Of a DNA stretch of 64,000 nucleotides, positions 1 through 7,803 are shown in pieces. Position 1 is the stretch's first letter. Each line of letters begins with the position of its first letter. The notes below the pieces were generated by a model. It ran no database searches, was not told the origin of the DNA, and was given only the letters and a program-made list of their open reading frames with translations. The stretch is taken from the NCBI RefSeq assembly GCF_001544455.2, contig NZ_FCOC02000007.1, positions 124,001 through 188,000 of the forward strand, read 5' to 3'. The stretch is from Caballeronia sordidicola. Its GTDB lineage: Bacteria; Pseudomonadota; Gammaproteobacteria; Burkholderiales; Burkholderiaceae. Both the position numbers and the translations under genes were made by a program.

Positions 1-289
1 GCTTGATGGTCACCGACTTTTCGTTGAGGTGAAAGAGCGCCAGGAAGTCGATGAAATCGCTCTTGATAAAGCGCATCCGCCGAAGGTATTCGAGCTCTTC
101 CTCGGCGAAGCGCAGTTCGCAAAGCCCACGCACTTCCTCACGAATTTCATCGATGTACGGAACGAGATCGACGCCCTGCGTACGGCATCGAAATTTGTAT
201 TCCGCGTGTGCTGCCGGGAAATGATGCAGGACCACCTGCATCATGGTGAACTTGTAGAGGTCGGTATCGAGCAGCGAATGGATGATCAT
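1..289 (-). CDS. pncB: Nicotinate phosphoribosyltransferase, 5' part (runs off the left edge)
   Basis: The first 96 codons of a leftward gene are present and the rest lies outside the window. The start ATG is at 287-289 and the protein opens [18 protein letters not shown], the characteristic N terminus of bacterial PncB. PncB joins nicotinate to phosphoribosyl pyrophosphate to give nicotinate mononucleotide in the NAD salvage pathway in the cytosol. The stretch [11 protein letters not shown] at the left edge also fits the family. It diverges from fdxA, the arrangement usual in Burkholderia. The active-site regions are not in the window, so integrity cannot be judged. Confidence 0.93.
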   Translation of the reverse strand, partial: MIIHSLLDTDLYKFTMMQVVLHHFPAAHAEYKFRCRTQGVDLVPYIDEIREEVRGLCELRFAEEELEYLRRMRFIKSDFIDFLALFHLNEKSVTIK

Positions 290-722
290 GGTTCCAGACG
301 AACGGCTAGTACAACAGATAGAACCGCCAGGCAAAAACCCGCGGATGAAACCGCAAACAAACCCGGCCCGCCGCGGCGCATTTTCTATGCACTGGCTGGT
401 TTGCCCCGGCGGCCTCGAATGCATGTTACCCGAAGTGCCAGGCGTGAGCGCCGTGCGCCGAAGCCCGCGGGAGGCCACGAGCCGGACCTGCATGGGCCCA
501 TAAACAAATCACTAAAGGATATAAAGCCTGCAGGAACGGGGTCGCGCTCATATTTACCGGTACGCTACAATATTGGTTTTGGCGCGCGCAATGTGCTGCA
601 GTGTGCTGCAATACACACTTCCCCCCCGGCTGCCCAGCCAGGAAAGAGACTGTTGGTTCAAGACCGAGCCCAACGTCCGGGTTGCCCCGCCGCCCCCACG
701 AATTTCGCATGCAGGAGCCTGA
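290..722. other. pncB-fdxA divergent intergenic region
   Basis: This 433-base gap must hold the promoters for leftward pncB and rightward fdxA. A TACAAT hexamer near 566-571 is a possible -10 for fdxA, without a convincing -35. A short imperfect tandem repeat built on GTGCTGCA lies at about 592-610. No gene with plausible composition is visible. A long reading frame crosses the region but has no family resemblance and overlaps pncB. Confidence 0.5.
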
Positions 723-1046
723 ATGACTCACGTTGTGACCGAAAGCTGCATCAAGTGCCGTTACACCGATTGCGTGGACGTGTGCCCGGTGGACTGCTTC
801 CGCGAAGGTCCCAATTTCCTCTCGATCGATCCGGACGAGTGCATCGACTGCGCCGTATGCGTGGCTGAATGCCCGGTCAACGCAATCTATGCTGAAGAAG
901 ATGTGCCGGGTGACCAGCAGCACTTCATCGAGTTGAACGCAGAGCTCTCGCGCTCCTGGCCGAGCATCACCAAGACAAAGGCGCCATTGCCCGAGGCTGA
1001 TGAATTCAAGGACGTCAAAGAGAAGCTCGAACTGCTCGAACGCTGA
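723..1046 (+). CDS. fdxA: Seven-iron ferredoxin FdxA
   Basis: This 107-residue cytosolic ferredoxin carries two iron-sulfur clusters and serves as a low-potential electron carrier. The N terminus holds [17 protein letters not shown] and then [17 protein letters not shown], the cysteine pattern of [3Fe-4S]/[4Fe-4S] ferredoxins of the Azotobacter FdI / FdxA type. The C-terminal 45 residues form the usual helical tail of the 107-residue proteobacterial family, so the length is normal. AGGAG at 713-717 sits five bases before the ATG. The physiological partner cannot be told from the sequence. Confidence 0.95.
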   Translation: MTHVVTESCIKCRYTDCVDVCPVDCFREGPNFLSIDPDECIDCAVCVAECPVNAIYAEEDVPGDQQHFIELNAELSRSWPSITKTKAPLPEADEFKDVKEKLELLER

Positions 1047-1127
1047 TCCGTTTTGCCGCGTCTTTTCGCGGCGCGGCAAGCATCCATCGCGCACTGGAAA
1101 TTTTTAAATCGAGATGAATGCGGGGTG

Positions 1128-1156
1128 TTGACAGGCTAGATTCCCCTCCATATAAT
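1128..1156 (+). promoter_or_regulatory. Consensus sigma-70 promoter of tRNA-Asn
   Basis: TTGACA at 1128-1133 and TATAAT at 1151-1156 are separated by exactly 17 bases, matching the housekeeping consensus at all twelve positions. Transcription should start near 1163, about 16 bases before the mature tRNA. Confidence 0.92.
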
Positions 1157-1178
1157 TTCGTTTCTCTGCTGCAGATGT

Positions 1179-1254
1179 TCCCCGATAGCTCAGTTGGTAG
1201 AGCGCCGGACTGTTAATCCGTAGGTCCCTGGTTCGAGCCCAGGTCGGGGAGCCA
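1179..1254 (+). tRNA. tRNA-Asn (anticodon GTT)
   Basis: A 76-base cloverleaf with a 7-bp acceptor stem (TCCCCGA at 1179-1185 with TCGGGGA at 1244-1250), discriminator G and an encoded CCA at 1252-1254. The anticodon GTT is at 1212-1214 and the T-arm contains GGTTCGAGCCC. A perfect promoter precedes it and a terminator follows, so it is a single-gene transcription unit. Confidence 0.97.
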
Positions 1255-1268
1255 AAAAGGTTCCAGAC

Positions 1269-1298
1269 AAAAAGCCCAATCGAAAGATTGGGCTTTTT
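1269..1298 (+). terminator. Rho-independent terminator of tRNA-Asn
   Basis: The inverted repeat AAAAAGCCCAATC / GATTGGGCTTTTT with a GAAA tetraloop lies 15 bases after the tRNA. The stem is perfect and ends in a T run. Confidence 0.93.
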
Positions 1299-1382
1299 GC
1301 GTTTGGTTTGGGGAATACATCGTTCTGATACTTGGTGCTTCAAGGGACGATCATCGATCAGGACACCATTGAATATTAATGG

Positions 1383-1402
1383 TCGTCAGACAACGGTATA
1401 AT
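1383..1402 (+). promoter_or_regulatory. Putative operator and -10 box of the GntR gene
   Basis: The sequence TCGTCAGACAACGG is followed directly by TATAAT at 1397-1402, a good -10 hexamer. The core GTCAGAC is a small palindrome around its central base. It recurs in the same form upstream of kdgD (2400-2409) and inverted at 2256-2264. Its place against the -10 box, 40 bases before the regulator's start codon, suggests autoregulation. Confidence 0.55.
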
Positions 1403-1442
1403 CTCGATCATTACCCGTCGACTGACCCAAGGAGCGTTTCCG

Positions 1443-2186
1443 ATGGCCGAACCCCTCGCATCCGTCGCGACACCCCGGCGTGCCCGCAATCTGGCGGAGA
1501 GCGTGTTCGACTACGTAATCGAACAGATCGAGTCCGCCGCCCTGAAACCCGGCGACAAGCTGCCGACCGAAGCGAAGCTCATGGCCACGCTTGGCGTGAG
1601 CCGCACTGTCGTGCGCGAAGGTATTTCGCGGTTGCAGGCGAACGAGGTCATCGAAACGCGGCACGGCATCGGCAGCTTCGTGCTGGAACCGCGACGTGAG
1701 AAGCTCGGCATCGACATGGTGCCGGCCACCACGCTGCGCGATGTTCTCTCCGTCCTCGAATTGCGCATCAGCCTCGAAACGGAATGCGCCGGTCTGGCCG
1801 CGCAACGCGCACAGCCCGAAGATATCGTGCGCATGCGCGCCGCGCTCGACGCAATCGAAGCCACCAGCCGCAACGGCAGCGACAGCGTCGCGGCCGATCT
1901 CCAGTTCCACATCGCGCTCGCCCGGGCGACGGGCAACCGCTATTTCGTCGATATCCTGACGCAAATGGGAACGGCGCTGATCCCGCGAAACCGCATCGAC
2001 TCAGCCGGTATCGCCAAGGCGGATCCGAAGGCATATATGTCGCTGGTGAATCTCGAACACGAAAGCATCCTTGAAGCCATCATCCGGCACGACGCCGAAA
2101 GCGCCCGCGCCGCCATGCGCATGCATTTGTCGAATAGCCGCGAGCGTCTGCGCCGCGCCAATCAGGCCACTGATGTAAACGGCTGA
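1443..2186 (+). CDS. GntR/FadR-type (FCD) transcriptional regulator, probable kdgD regulator
   Basis: A 247-residue one-component regulator. Residues about 15-85 form the GntR winged helix-turn-helix (LPTEAKLMATLGVSRTVVRE is the recognition region). Residues about 100-235 form the all-helical FCD effector domain, with metal-binding-type residues around D151/H155 and the later histidine-containing helices. The start is supported by AAGGAG at 1429-1434. It lies 276 bases upstream of kdgD in the same direction, and a shared GTCNGAC motif precedes both genes. A role in repressing sugar-acid (glucarate/galactarate-type) catabolism is therefore likely. The effector is inferred from context only. 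Confidence 0.85.
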   Translation: MAEPLASVATPRRARNLAESVFDYVIEQIESAALKPGDKLPTEAKLMATLGVSRTVVREGISRLQANEVIETRHGIGSFVLEPRREKLGIDMVPATTLRDVLSVLELRISLETECAGLAAQRAQPEDIVRMRAALDAIEATSRNGSDSVAADLQFHIALARATGNRYFVDILTQMGTALIPRNRIDSAGIAKADPKAYMSLVNLEHESILEAIIRHDAESARAAMRMHLSNSRERLRRANQATDVNG

Positions 2187-2255
2187 AGCGTTTCTGCGTT
2201 CTTTGCTTCTTGCCCTGCCTCGCCCAGCTTTTCCATGAAAACAGGCAAACTCATC

Positions 2256-2264
2256 TTGTCTGAC
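2256..2264 (-). promoter_or_regulatory. Putative distal GntR operator half-copy (inverted)
   Basis: TTGTCTGAC reads as GTCAGACAA on the minus strand, matching the motif seen at 1385-1393. It lies about 140 bases upstream of the second intergenic copy, a spacing that could allow looping. This is an inference from motif recurrence alone. Confidence 0.4.
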
Positions 2265-2399
2265 GTCATACTTTGATGGATACTACCCGTATCAAGCGGC
2301 AGTGTGTGACTTCTTTCGAGCATAGACACATTGACCTGCACGAGACGATTTCGGGTTAATACTCATTCTGTCGAGAATCCGGTCAAACATAGAATGTCA

Positions 2400-2412
2400 T
2401 CAGACAACGTAT
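2400..2412 (+). promoter_or_regulatory. Putative kdgD operator
   Basis: TCAGACAACGTAT repeats the motif found upstream of the regulator gene (TCAGACAACGGTAT at 1386-1399). A possible -10 hexamer TAGAAT at 2390-2395 would put the motif at the transcription start, a standard position for repression. Confidence 0.5.
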
Positions 2413-2462
2413 CACGACGTTTTGGGCATTGAGCCGCTTCAAATTTCAATTCACGATCGAAC

Positions 2463-3380
2463 ATGACAACACCTCAAGAACTCAAGAAAATCGTTTCCGA
2501 AGGCCTGCTGTCTTTCCCGTTGACCGACTTCGATGAACAGGGCGACTTCCGCGCCGATACCTATGCCGAACGTCTCGAATGGCTGGCGCCCTATGGCGCG
2601 ACGGCATTGTTCGCCGCGGGCGGCACGGGCGAATTCTTCTCGCTGACGCAAAGCGACTATTCGAACGTGATCCGCACGGCTACGGAAACCTGCAAGGGCA
2701 AGGTGCCCATTCTCGCCGGCGCCGGCGGTCCGACGCGCATTGCCATCGCTTATGCGCAGGAGGCCGAGCGCCTGGGCGCGAACGGTATCCTGCTGATGCC
2801 GCATTACCTCACGGAAGCAAGCCAAGAAGGGATTGCGGCGCACGTGGAACAGGTGTGCAAGGCGGTGAAGAATATCGGTGTGATCGTGTATAACCGCGCG
2901 AATTCCCGGCTCAATGCGGACATGCTGGAACGTCTTGCCGACAGTTGCCCGAACCTGATCGGCTTCAAGGACGGCGTGGGCGAGATTGAAAACATGGTGA
3001 CGATCCGCCGCCGTCTAGGCGACCGCTTTTCGTATCTCGGCGGCTTGCCGACCGCCGAGGTTTATGCCGAGGCGTACAAGGCGCTCGGCGTGCCGGTGTA
3101 TTCATCGGCGGTATTCAACTTCATTCCGAAAACGGCGATGGAGTTTTATCGCGCGGTCACGGCGCAGGATCATGCAACGACCGGCCGTCTGCTCGACGAG
3201 TTCTTCATGCCGTATCTGGCAATTCGCAACCGGCGCGCGGGGTACGCGGTGAGTATCGTCAAGGCGGGCGCGAAGCTGATCGGGCGCAGCGCCGGTCCGG
3301 TGCGCGCGCCGCTGACCGACCTCACCGAAGACGAGATGGCGCAACTCGACGTGCTGATCAAGAAGCTCGGCTCGCAGTAG
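2463..3380 (+). CDS. kdgD: 5-dehydro-4-deoxyglucarate dehydratase
   Basis: A 305-residue enzyme of the DHDPS/NAL aldolase-dehydratase (TIM-barrel) superfamily. It converts 5-dehydro-4-deoxy-D-glucarate to 2,5-dioxopentanoate with loss of water and CO2, a step in D-glucarate/galactarate degradation. The Schiff-base lysine is K169 in LIGFKDG and the conserved tyrosine is Y143 in [16 protein letters not shown] near residues 53-62 is the substrate-carboxylate loop typical of KdgD. The full length fits the family. The dehydratases, transporter and semialdehyde dehydrogenase of the pathway are not adjacent. The ribosome binding site is weak. Confidence 0.92.
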   Translation: MTTPQELKKIVSEGLLSFPLTDFDEQGDFRADTYAERLEWLAPYGATALFAAGGTGEFFSLTQSDYSNVIRTATETCKGKVPILAGAGGPTRIAIAYAQEAERLGANGILLMPHYLTEASQEGIAAHVEQVCKAVKNIGVIVYNRANSRLNADMLERLADSCPNLIGFKDGVGEIENMVTIRRRLGDRFSYLGGLPTAEVYAEAYKALGVPVYSSAVFNFIPKTAMEFYRAVTAQDHATTGRLLDEFFMPYLAIRNRRAGYAVSIVKAGAKLIGRSAGPVRAPLTDLTEDEMAQLDVLIKKLGSQ

Positions 3381-3390
3381 TCGTTTATGG

Positions 3391-3431
3391 CAAAAACCCG
3401 TTCCAGTGAATGCTCGCGGGAACGGGTTTTG
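3391..3431. terminator. Bidirectional terminator between kdgD and lutC
   Basis: AAAACCCGTTCC (3393-3404) pairs with GGAACGGGTTTT (3419-3430). A T run follows the stem on either strand, so it can end both convergent transcription units. Confidence 0.88.
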
Positions 3432-3452
3432 TGCATCTGGATACGCGTCAGG

Positions 3453-4040
3453 TCAGCCCGCGAGCAAGACCACAGTCAACGACCGAACGCCTTGCGCGCC
3501 GCGAATCAGCACGCCTTCAATGTCCGCCGTCGCTGAAGGCCCGGTTACAAGCACGGCGTATCGTGCGCTCTTGAAGTCATCTTGCCTGTACACATCCTGC
3601 AGGCCATCCACAATCCGCGCAGGGTCGAGCAGCACCACGAGATGCTGCACGAGATAGCCAATCGAATTGACGATGTATTCGTCCTCGCTGAACCACACCG
3701 AGCCGGTTTCCGCCACGCCAAAACGCGCGCGCACGACGCCCGCATCGACGTCCTGAAGCAAAGCCGGCGACATCCCGGCGTCGAGCGCGCGGTTCCCATC
3801 GATACCCGCAACCGCCGACGCCACAACCGCATCCGCTCCGAAACGTTCGGCCAGAAGCGCACGCACCGTTTCAAGCGACTCACCTTCGACCACGGTTCCA
3901 CCCATCGCGGCCAGCGCCGTTCGAAAACGTTCGAGACGCTCGCCGGGAGGTGTGTCGAAGAGGGGCACTTCCGGGCGTGGACGTCCCGCCGGTTGCGCCG
4001 CGCGGATCCTGGCCAGAAAAGCTTCACGCGTTGTCGTCAT
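3453..4040 (-). CDS. lutC: Lactate utilization protein C (LUD domain)
   Basis: A 195-residue LUD-domain protein, the third subunit of the LutABC (YkgEFG) L-lactate oxidation complex. The ATG at 4038-4040 overlaps the lutB stop as ATGA, which fixes the start: the product begins MTTTREAFLARIRAAQ. An 11-codon upstream extension would only duplicate lutB sequence. The terminal part (VSVLVTGPSATADIEGVLI-like) is the conserved LUD glycine-rich end. Being last in lutA-lutB-lutC, it is translated by coupling. Confidence 0.92.
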   Translation of the reverse strand: MTTTREAFLARIRAAQPAGRPRPEVPLFDTPPGERLERFRTALAAMGGTVVEGESLETVRALLAERFGADAVVASAVAGIDGNRALDAGMSPALLQDVDAGVVRARFGVAETGSVWFSEDEYIVNSIGYLVQHLVVLLDPARIVDGLQDVYRQDDFKSARYAVLVTGPSATADIEGVLIRGAQGVRSLTVVLLAG

Positions 4041-5446
4041 TTTTGCGTCGCCTTGCGATTTTTCTTGTACCACTCGTGAAAGGTTTCAGCCGGCGATTCG
4101 GGCAAGTCGCGTTGACGGCCCCAGATGTTCAGCGGGTTGTACAGCACGAAGTTCGGCAAGCGCTTGAGCGCACCGCCAAGCGACGCCACCGTGCCGCGAT
4201 ACAGCGTCGGACTGGCAAGCAGGCGTCCGGCCATCTTCAGCACTTCGGCCTTCACGAACGGCACTTCGTGATTCGCCGCGATCACCTCGCGCCATTTGTA
4301 AATCTGCTCGTGGATGTTCACCTTCGTCGGGCAGACGTTCGTGCAACTGCCGTTAAGCGTCGATGCAAACGGCAAACTGCTGAAGCGCTTCATGTCGTAA
4401 GTAGGATTGATGATCGCGCCAATCGGCCCCGAGTACGTGAAGCCATATGACAAGCCGCCACTACGCCGATAAACCGGGCACGTATTCATGCACGCGCCGC
4501 AGCGGATGCATTTGAGCGAGTACCAGAAATCTTCCATGGCGAGACGCTCGGAACGGCCGTGATCCACGAGGATGTAGTGCATTTCCGAACCCGGACGCGG
4601 CGCGCGAAAATGCGACGTGTATTGCGTGATGGGCGAGCCGAGCGCGCTGCGCGACAACATGCGCACGAACACGCCCAGATCCGATATCTTCGGGATCAGT
4701 TTTTCAATACCTATCGATGCAATATGCAGCGGCGGCACATTCGCAGACAAATCCGCGTTGCCCTCGTTCGTGCACACCACGACCGTGCCTGTCTCCGCGA
4801 CCGCGAAGTTGCAGCCTGTCATGCCCGCCGTTTTCTCGCGCACGAAATACGGCCGCGTGTTCATGCGCTGGCTTTCCGCAAGATAGTGGATGTCGCTGTT
4901 CTGCGGATCCGTGCCGATCGTGCGGCCAAACAGTTCGGCGACATCGGCGCGCAACTTGTGCACGGCCGGCACGACCATGTGGCTCGGGTCCTGATTGTCC
5001 AGTTGCTGGATGCGTTCGCCCAGATCCGTTTCCATCACCGTGATGCCGCGCGGCTCAATGTATTCGCGCATCTTGCATTCATCGGTAAGCATGGATTTGC
5101 TCTTGACGAGCGTGGTCATGCCGCGCTCGGACATCAGCTTGTAGACGATCTCGTTGTGTTCTTCGGCGGTGGCCGCGTAATGCACGGTCACGCCGTGCGA
5201 TTCGGCCTGGCTGATGAACTGTTCGAGATAATCCGAAAGATGAGAAAGCGTGTGCTCCTTGATCCCCGATGCCAGTTCCCGCAGCGTTTCCCACTCCGGC
5301 ATGCCGTGCGCTTGCGCATCGCGTTTGCTGCGCAGATCCCAGAGACGTTTGTCGTGGAAAGCGAGGTGATCCGTCTTCGCTATGAACGCGCCCGCCGCCT
5401 TCGCGTGATCGAGCCGTTTGCTCTTTCCCTTCACGACGTCGCTCAT
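4037..5446 (-). CDS. lutB: Lactate utilization iron-sulfur protein B
   Basis: A 469-residue protein with an N-terminal LUD domain and a C-terminal ferredoxin-like part. The latter shows CIRCGACMNTCPVYRR and later GSCTNVCPTKVNIHEQ, ligands for two 4Fe-4S clusters. With LutA and LutC it oxidises L-lactate to pyruvate at the membrane or in the cytosol, an alternative to flavin lactate dehydrogenases. The start at 5446 (MSDVVKGKSKRL) overlaps the lutA stop as ATGA. The open frame continues upstream to 5659 but that part lies inside lutA and is not used. Confidence 0.94.
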   Translation of the reverse strand: MSDVVKGKSKRLDHAKAAGAFIAKTDHLAFHDKRLWDLRSKRDAQAHGMPEWETLRELASGIKEHTLSHLSDYLEQFISQAESHGVTVHYAATAEEHNEIVYKLMSERGMTTLVKSKSMLTDECKMREYIEPRGITVMETDLGERIQQLDNQDPSHMVVPAVHKLRADVAELFGRTIGTDPQNSDIHYLAESQRMNTRPYFVREKTAGMTGCNFAVAETGTVVVCTNEGNADLSANVPPLHIASIGIEKLIPKISDLGVFVRMLSRSALGSPITQYTSHFRAPRPGSEMHYILVDHGRSERLAMEDFWYSLKCIRCGACMNTCPVYRRSGGLSYGFTYSGPIGAIINPTYDMKRFSSLPFASTLNGSCTNVCPTKVNIHEQIYKWREVIAANHEVPFVKAEVLKMAGRLLASPTLYRGTVASLGGALKRLPNFVLYNPLNIWGRQRDLPESPAETFHEWYKKNRKATQK

Positions 5447-6186
5447 GCGCGTGCTCCGTTCAGGACCTGGGCGATGTGGATAAACCGCGCATCGGCTTTC
5501 ATTCGTTCGGCGCAACCTTGCTGGTGCATGAGGCACGACATGTCGCCGGACACGATGTACTGCGCGCCCGCGCCCACGTGATCGCGGACTTTGTCCTGCC
5601 CCATTCTCACCGATACCGCTTCTTCCGTGACCGAGAACGTGCCGCCAAAACCGCAGCATTCGTCGGGCCGGGCCGGTGTGACGAATTCGATGCCCTTCAC
5701 GCCTTCGAGCAGCGCCCGCGGCTTTGAGAACGGCACGCCGCCAATCTCAGATGCCGACACCTCCTTCAAATGCCGGATTGCGCTGCAGCTATTGTGCAAC
5801 CCGACCCGATGCGGAAATTCGGCCCACGGGAATTCGCGGACTTCGAGGACATCGTGGAGGAACTCGACGAGTTCGTAGGCGCTGGTTCGGACCTTGCGCA
5901 CCGAAGCCGTTTGTTCGATTGCCGTCAGATGTTCGCGCACATGATGAATGCAACTCGCCGATGGTCCGACCACGTAGTCGTAGTCCGCGAAATTGCGGGC
6001 GAACACGCGTTCGGCGCCGGCGGCTTCTTTCTGGGCGCCGCTGTTTGCCATCGGCTGGCCGCAGCACGTCTGTTCTTCAGGATAGTCGACTTCCACGCCC
6101 AGACGTTCGAGCAGTTCGAGCGTCGCGACGCCGACTTCGGGATAGAACGCGTCGATGAAACAGGGGACGAACAGGGCAACTTTCAT
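5443..6186 (-). CDS. lutA: Lactate utilization (Fe)-S oxidoreductase A
   Basis: A 247-residue protein of the CCG-domain family (glycolate oxidase/heterodisulfide reductase iron-sulfur subunit type). Two CCG motifs are visible, CCGQPMANSG near residue 41 and CCGFGGTFS near 171, which in this family hold iron-sulfur clusters. It opens MKVALFVPCFIDAFYPEVG, typical of LutA/YkgE. It is the first gene of a three-gene operon with ATGA overlaps at both junctions. The promoter and operator at 6255-6298 give a leader of about 75 bases. Confidence 0.95.
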   Translation of the reverse strand: MKVALFVPCFIDAFYPEVGVATLELLERLGVEVDYPEEQTCCGQPMANSGAQKEAAGAERVFARNFADYDYVVGPSASCIHHVREHLTAIEQTASVRKVRTSAYELVEFLHDVLEVREFPWAEFPHRVGLHNSCSAIRHLKEVSASEIGGVPFSKPRALLEGVKGIEFVTPARPDECCGFGGTFSVTEEAVSVRMGQDKVRDHVGAGAQYIVSGDMSCLMHQQGCAERMKADARFIHIAQVLNGARA

Positions 6187-6254
6187 GTTGTTTTTACGCT
6201 GGCGCTTGGGGATTTTGGGTTGCTGGCGCTTTGGTATTTTTGTTTGCTGGTCAG

Positions 6255-6298
6255 CTTGGTCTGACCAAGACTTTAAAGTTTGTGGTGTTTCATGTCAA
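6255..6298 (-). promoter_or_regulatory. lutABC promoter with GntR/FCD operator at the start site
   Basis: On the minus strand TTGACA (6298-6293), a 17-base spacer and TAAAGT (6275-6270) form a good sigma-70 promoter. The next bases downstream are the perfect 15-base palindrome CTTGGTCAGACCAAG (6269-6255). TTGGTC-N-GACCAA is the operator type of the FadR-family lactate/pyruvate regulators (LldR, PdhR and relatives). Transcription would start near 6263, at the palindrome centre, so repressor binding should block initiation. The nearest GntR-FCD gene is at 7015-7803. Confidence 0.75.
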
Positions 6299-6380
6299 AC
6301 TAGGGGTCCTGGGGGGTCCAGGTTGACGGTGGGTTGCTGCTTTTCAGGTGTTCGCGCGTTCAGTGTTTGTTGTTATTTTT

Positions 6381-6917
6381 AGCACTGTTGGCCACTATCC
6401 GTGGCGGGACTTCATTTCTTTTTCCAACGGCGAAAAAGAAACGAAGCAAAGAAAACGCCTTTCAACCGCTAATTCTTAAGGAGCCCGAGCGTGCAGTTTT
6501 GAACTGCTTGGTACCCCAAAAGCACGCTCGGCGCATACCGCCCAACAGTTGAAACCCTCCCCCTCCGTCAACGAATACCCACACGCTTCGCCACCAGTGT
6601 GGGTAGACGTTAATACGGAAACCTGGTTTGTGCCCGCTCACGCACAAACGAAGAGGTTGGCCGTGCAAGTTCCAGAACTTTGTGGACTTGCCCGAGAACA
6701 CAGGTGGCGAAGCGTGTGGATGTAGGGATTCGGAGGGGGAGGGTTTCAGGTGTTGGCGGTTATGGCGTCGAGGGTTCTTTTGAAGTCCCAAGCAGATCTG
6801 CGTGCACGCTTGGTCTCTTTAAGAATTAGCGGTTGGAAGGCGTTTTCTTTGCTTCGTTTCTTTTTCGCCGTTGGAAAAAGAAATGAAGTCCCGCCACGGA
6901 CAGTGGCTAACAGTGCT
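6381..6917. repeat. Composite inverted-repeat element (non-coding, nested palindromes)
   Basis: Outer arms 6381-6479 and 6819-6917 are reverse complements over 99 bases with only three mismatches. Inside, 6551-6595 and 6703-6747 form a second inverted pair, identical over the outer 17 and inner 15 bases. Each outer arm contains its own hairpin, for example CTTCATTTCTTTTTC (6410-6424) with GAAAAAGAAACGAAG (6432-6446). There is no transposase or convincing gene inside. A partial third copy lies at 37172-37268. It looks like a non-autonomous repeat family dispersed in the genome. Open frames such as 6334-6552 and 6462-6791 are translations of the repeat. With flanks, it accounts for most of the gap 6187-7014. 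Confidence 0.85.
6551..6747. repeat. Inner inverted pair of the composite repeat
   Basis: The 45-base arms 6551-6595 and 6703-6747 share GAAACCCTCCCCCTCCG and ACACGCTTCGCCACC exactly but differ in the 13 bases between. The enclosed 107 bases hold further short self-complementary runs. The conserved ends with a diverged middle argue for selection or recent copying of the ends. Confidence 0.75.
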
Positions 6918-7014
6918 AAAAAAATCAGCTAAAGCAGACCGCGCGCAGGCGCAAATAGCAGCAACCCTGCATCAACCCCGACCGCCCCGAACAACTGCCC
7001 AAACGAAACTCCAA

Positions 7015-7803
7015 GTGCGAACGCCCCTCCCTTTCCAACCTGTCCAGTCCTACACCCGCGTGCGAATCGCCGATGTAGTGGCCGACCAGGTCCGCGCCCT
7101 GATCACAAGCGGCGCGCTGCTTCCGGGTCAGCGCCTGCCCGCCGAACGCGACCTTGCGGAACAACTCAACGTCTCGCGGCCATCGTTGCGAGAAGCGTTG
7201 ATCCGGCTGGAATCGGATGGTTTCATCCGCGCCGTTGCCCGCGGCGGTTTCGAAGTCTCGGACGTCACCGCGCCCCTCGTGTCCGCCCCGCTCGCCGCGC
7301 TGCTGAGCCAACACCCACGAGCCAGCGCCGACGTGCTCGAACTGCGCCACGGACTTGAATCGCTCGCCACAGCCTACGCGGCCGAACGCGCCACCGATAC
7401 CGATCTTGCTCGCATCGCCGCAGCATTCCAGGCGCTGAAAACGGCGGCCATCGAGCCAAAGCGCACGCGCATTGCCGAGCACGACGCCGCGTTCCATCTG
7501 GCAATCGCCGACGCCACCCACAACCTCGCGCTCGCCCACGTCATGCACGGGCTGCACGAACTGGTGCGTGAATCCATGCTGACCTCGCATCGGCTGGTCG
7601 ATTACGACGATCAGGTCGAAGCGGATCTGCTCGCGCAACATCAGGCCATTTTCGACGCCATCATCGCCCGCGATTCGCAACGCGCCCGCGACGCTGCGGG
7701 CGCGCATCTGGACTATGTGCGCACGCTGTATCGTGACAGGCCGCTCAAGCCCGAAGCGCCTCGCCAATCCGCAAAAAACCATAACCCGGAGACCACGCAA
7801 TGA
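7015..7803 (+). CDS. GntR/FadR-type (FCD) regulator, candidate lut repressor
   Basis: A FadR-family regulator of about 262 residues. The winged helix has IADVVADQVRALI and then LPAERDLAEQLNVSRPSLRE. The C-terminal FCD domain contains AEHDAAFHLAIADATHN and later LAQHQAIFDAII, with the metal/effector histidines. The start is uncertain: the open frame reaches back to 6871, but that part lies in the repeat arm, so the in-frame GTG at 7015 is preferred although its ribosome site is weak. The stop overlaps the galM start as ATGA. It lies downstream of the divergent lut promoter, which carries a FadR-type operator. Control of lutABC, galM or both is possible. Confidence 0.82.
   Translation: MRTPLPFQPVQSYTRVRIADVVADQVRALITSGALLPGQRLPAERDLAEQLNVSRPSLREALIRLESDGFIRAVARGGFEVSDVTAPLVSAPLAALLSQHPRASADVLELRHGLESLATAYAAERATDTDLARIAAAFQALKTAAIEPKRTRIAEHDAAFHLAIADATHNLALAHVMHGLHELVRESMLTSHRLVDYDDQVEADLLAQHQAIFDAIIARDSQRARDAAGAHLDYVRTLYRDRPLKPEAPRQSAKNHNPETTQ

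Noticed and set aside
1104..1343. Leftward 79-codon open frame over tRNA-Asn
   Set aside because: It is the antisense translation of the tRNA and its terminator, a well-known annotation artefact.
6462..6791. Frames inside the composite repeat
   Set aside because: They translate palindromic DNA, change between copies and have no coding-like composition.
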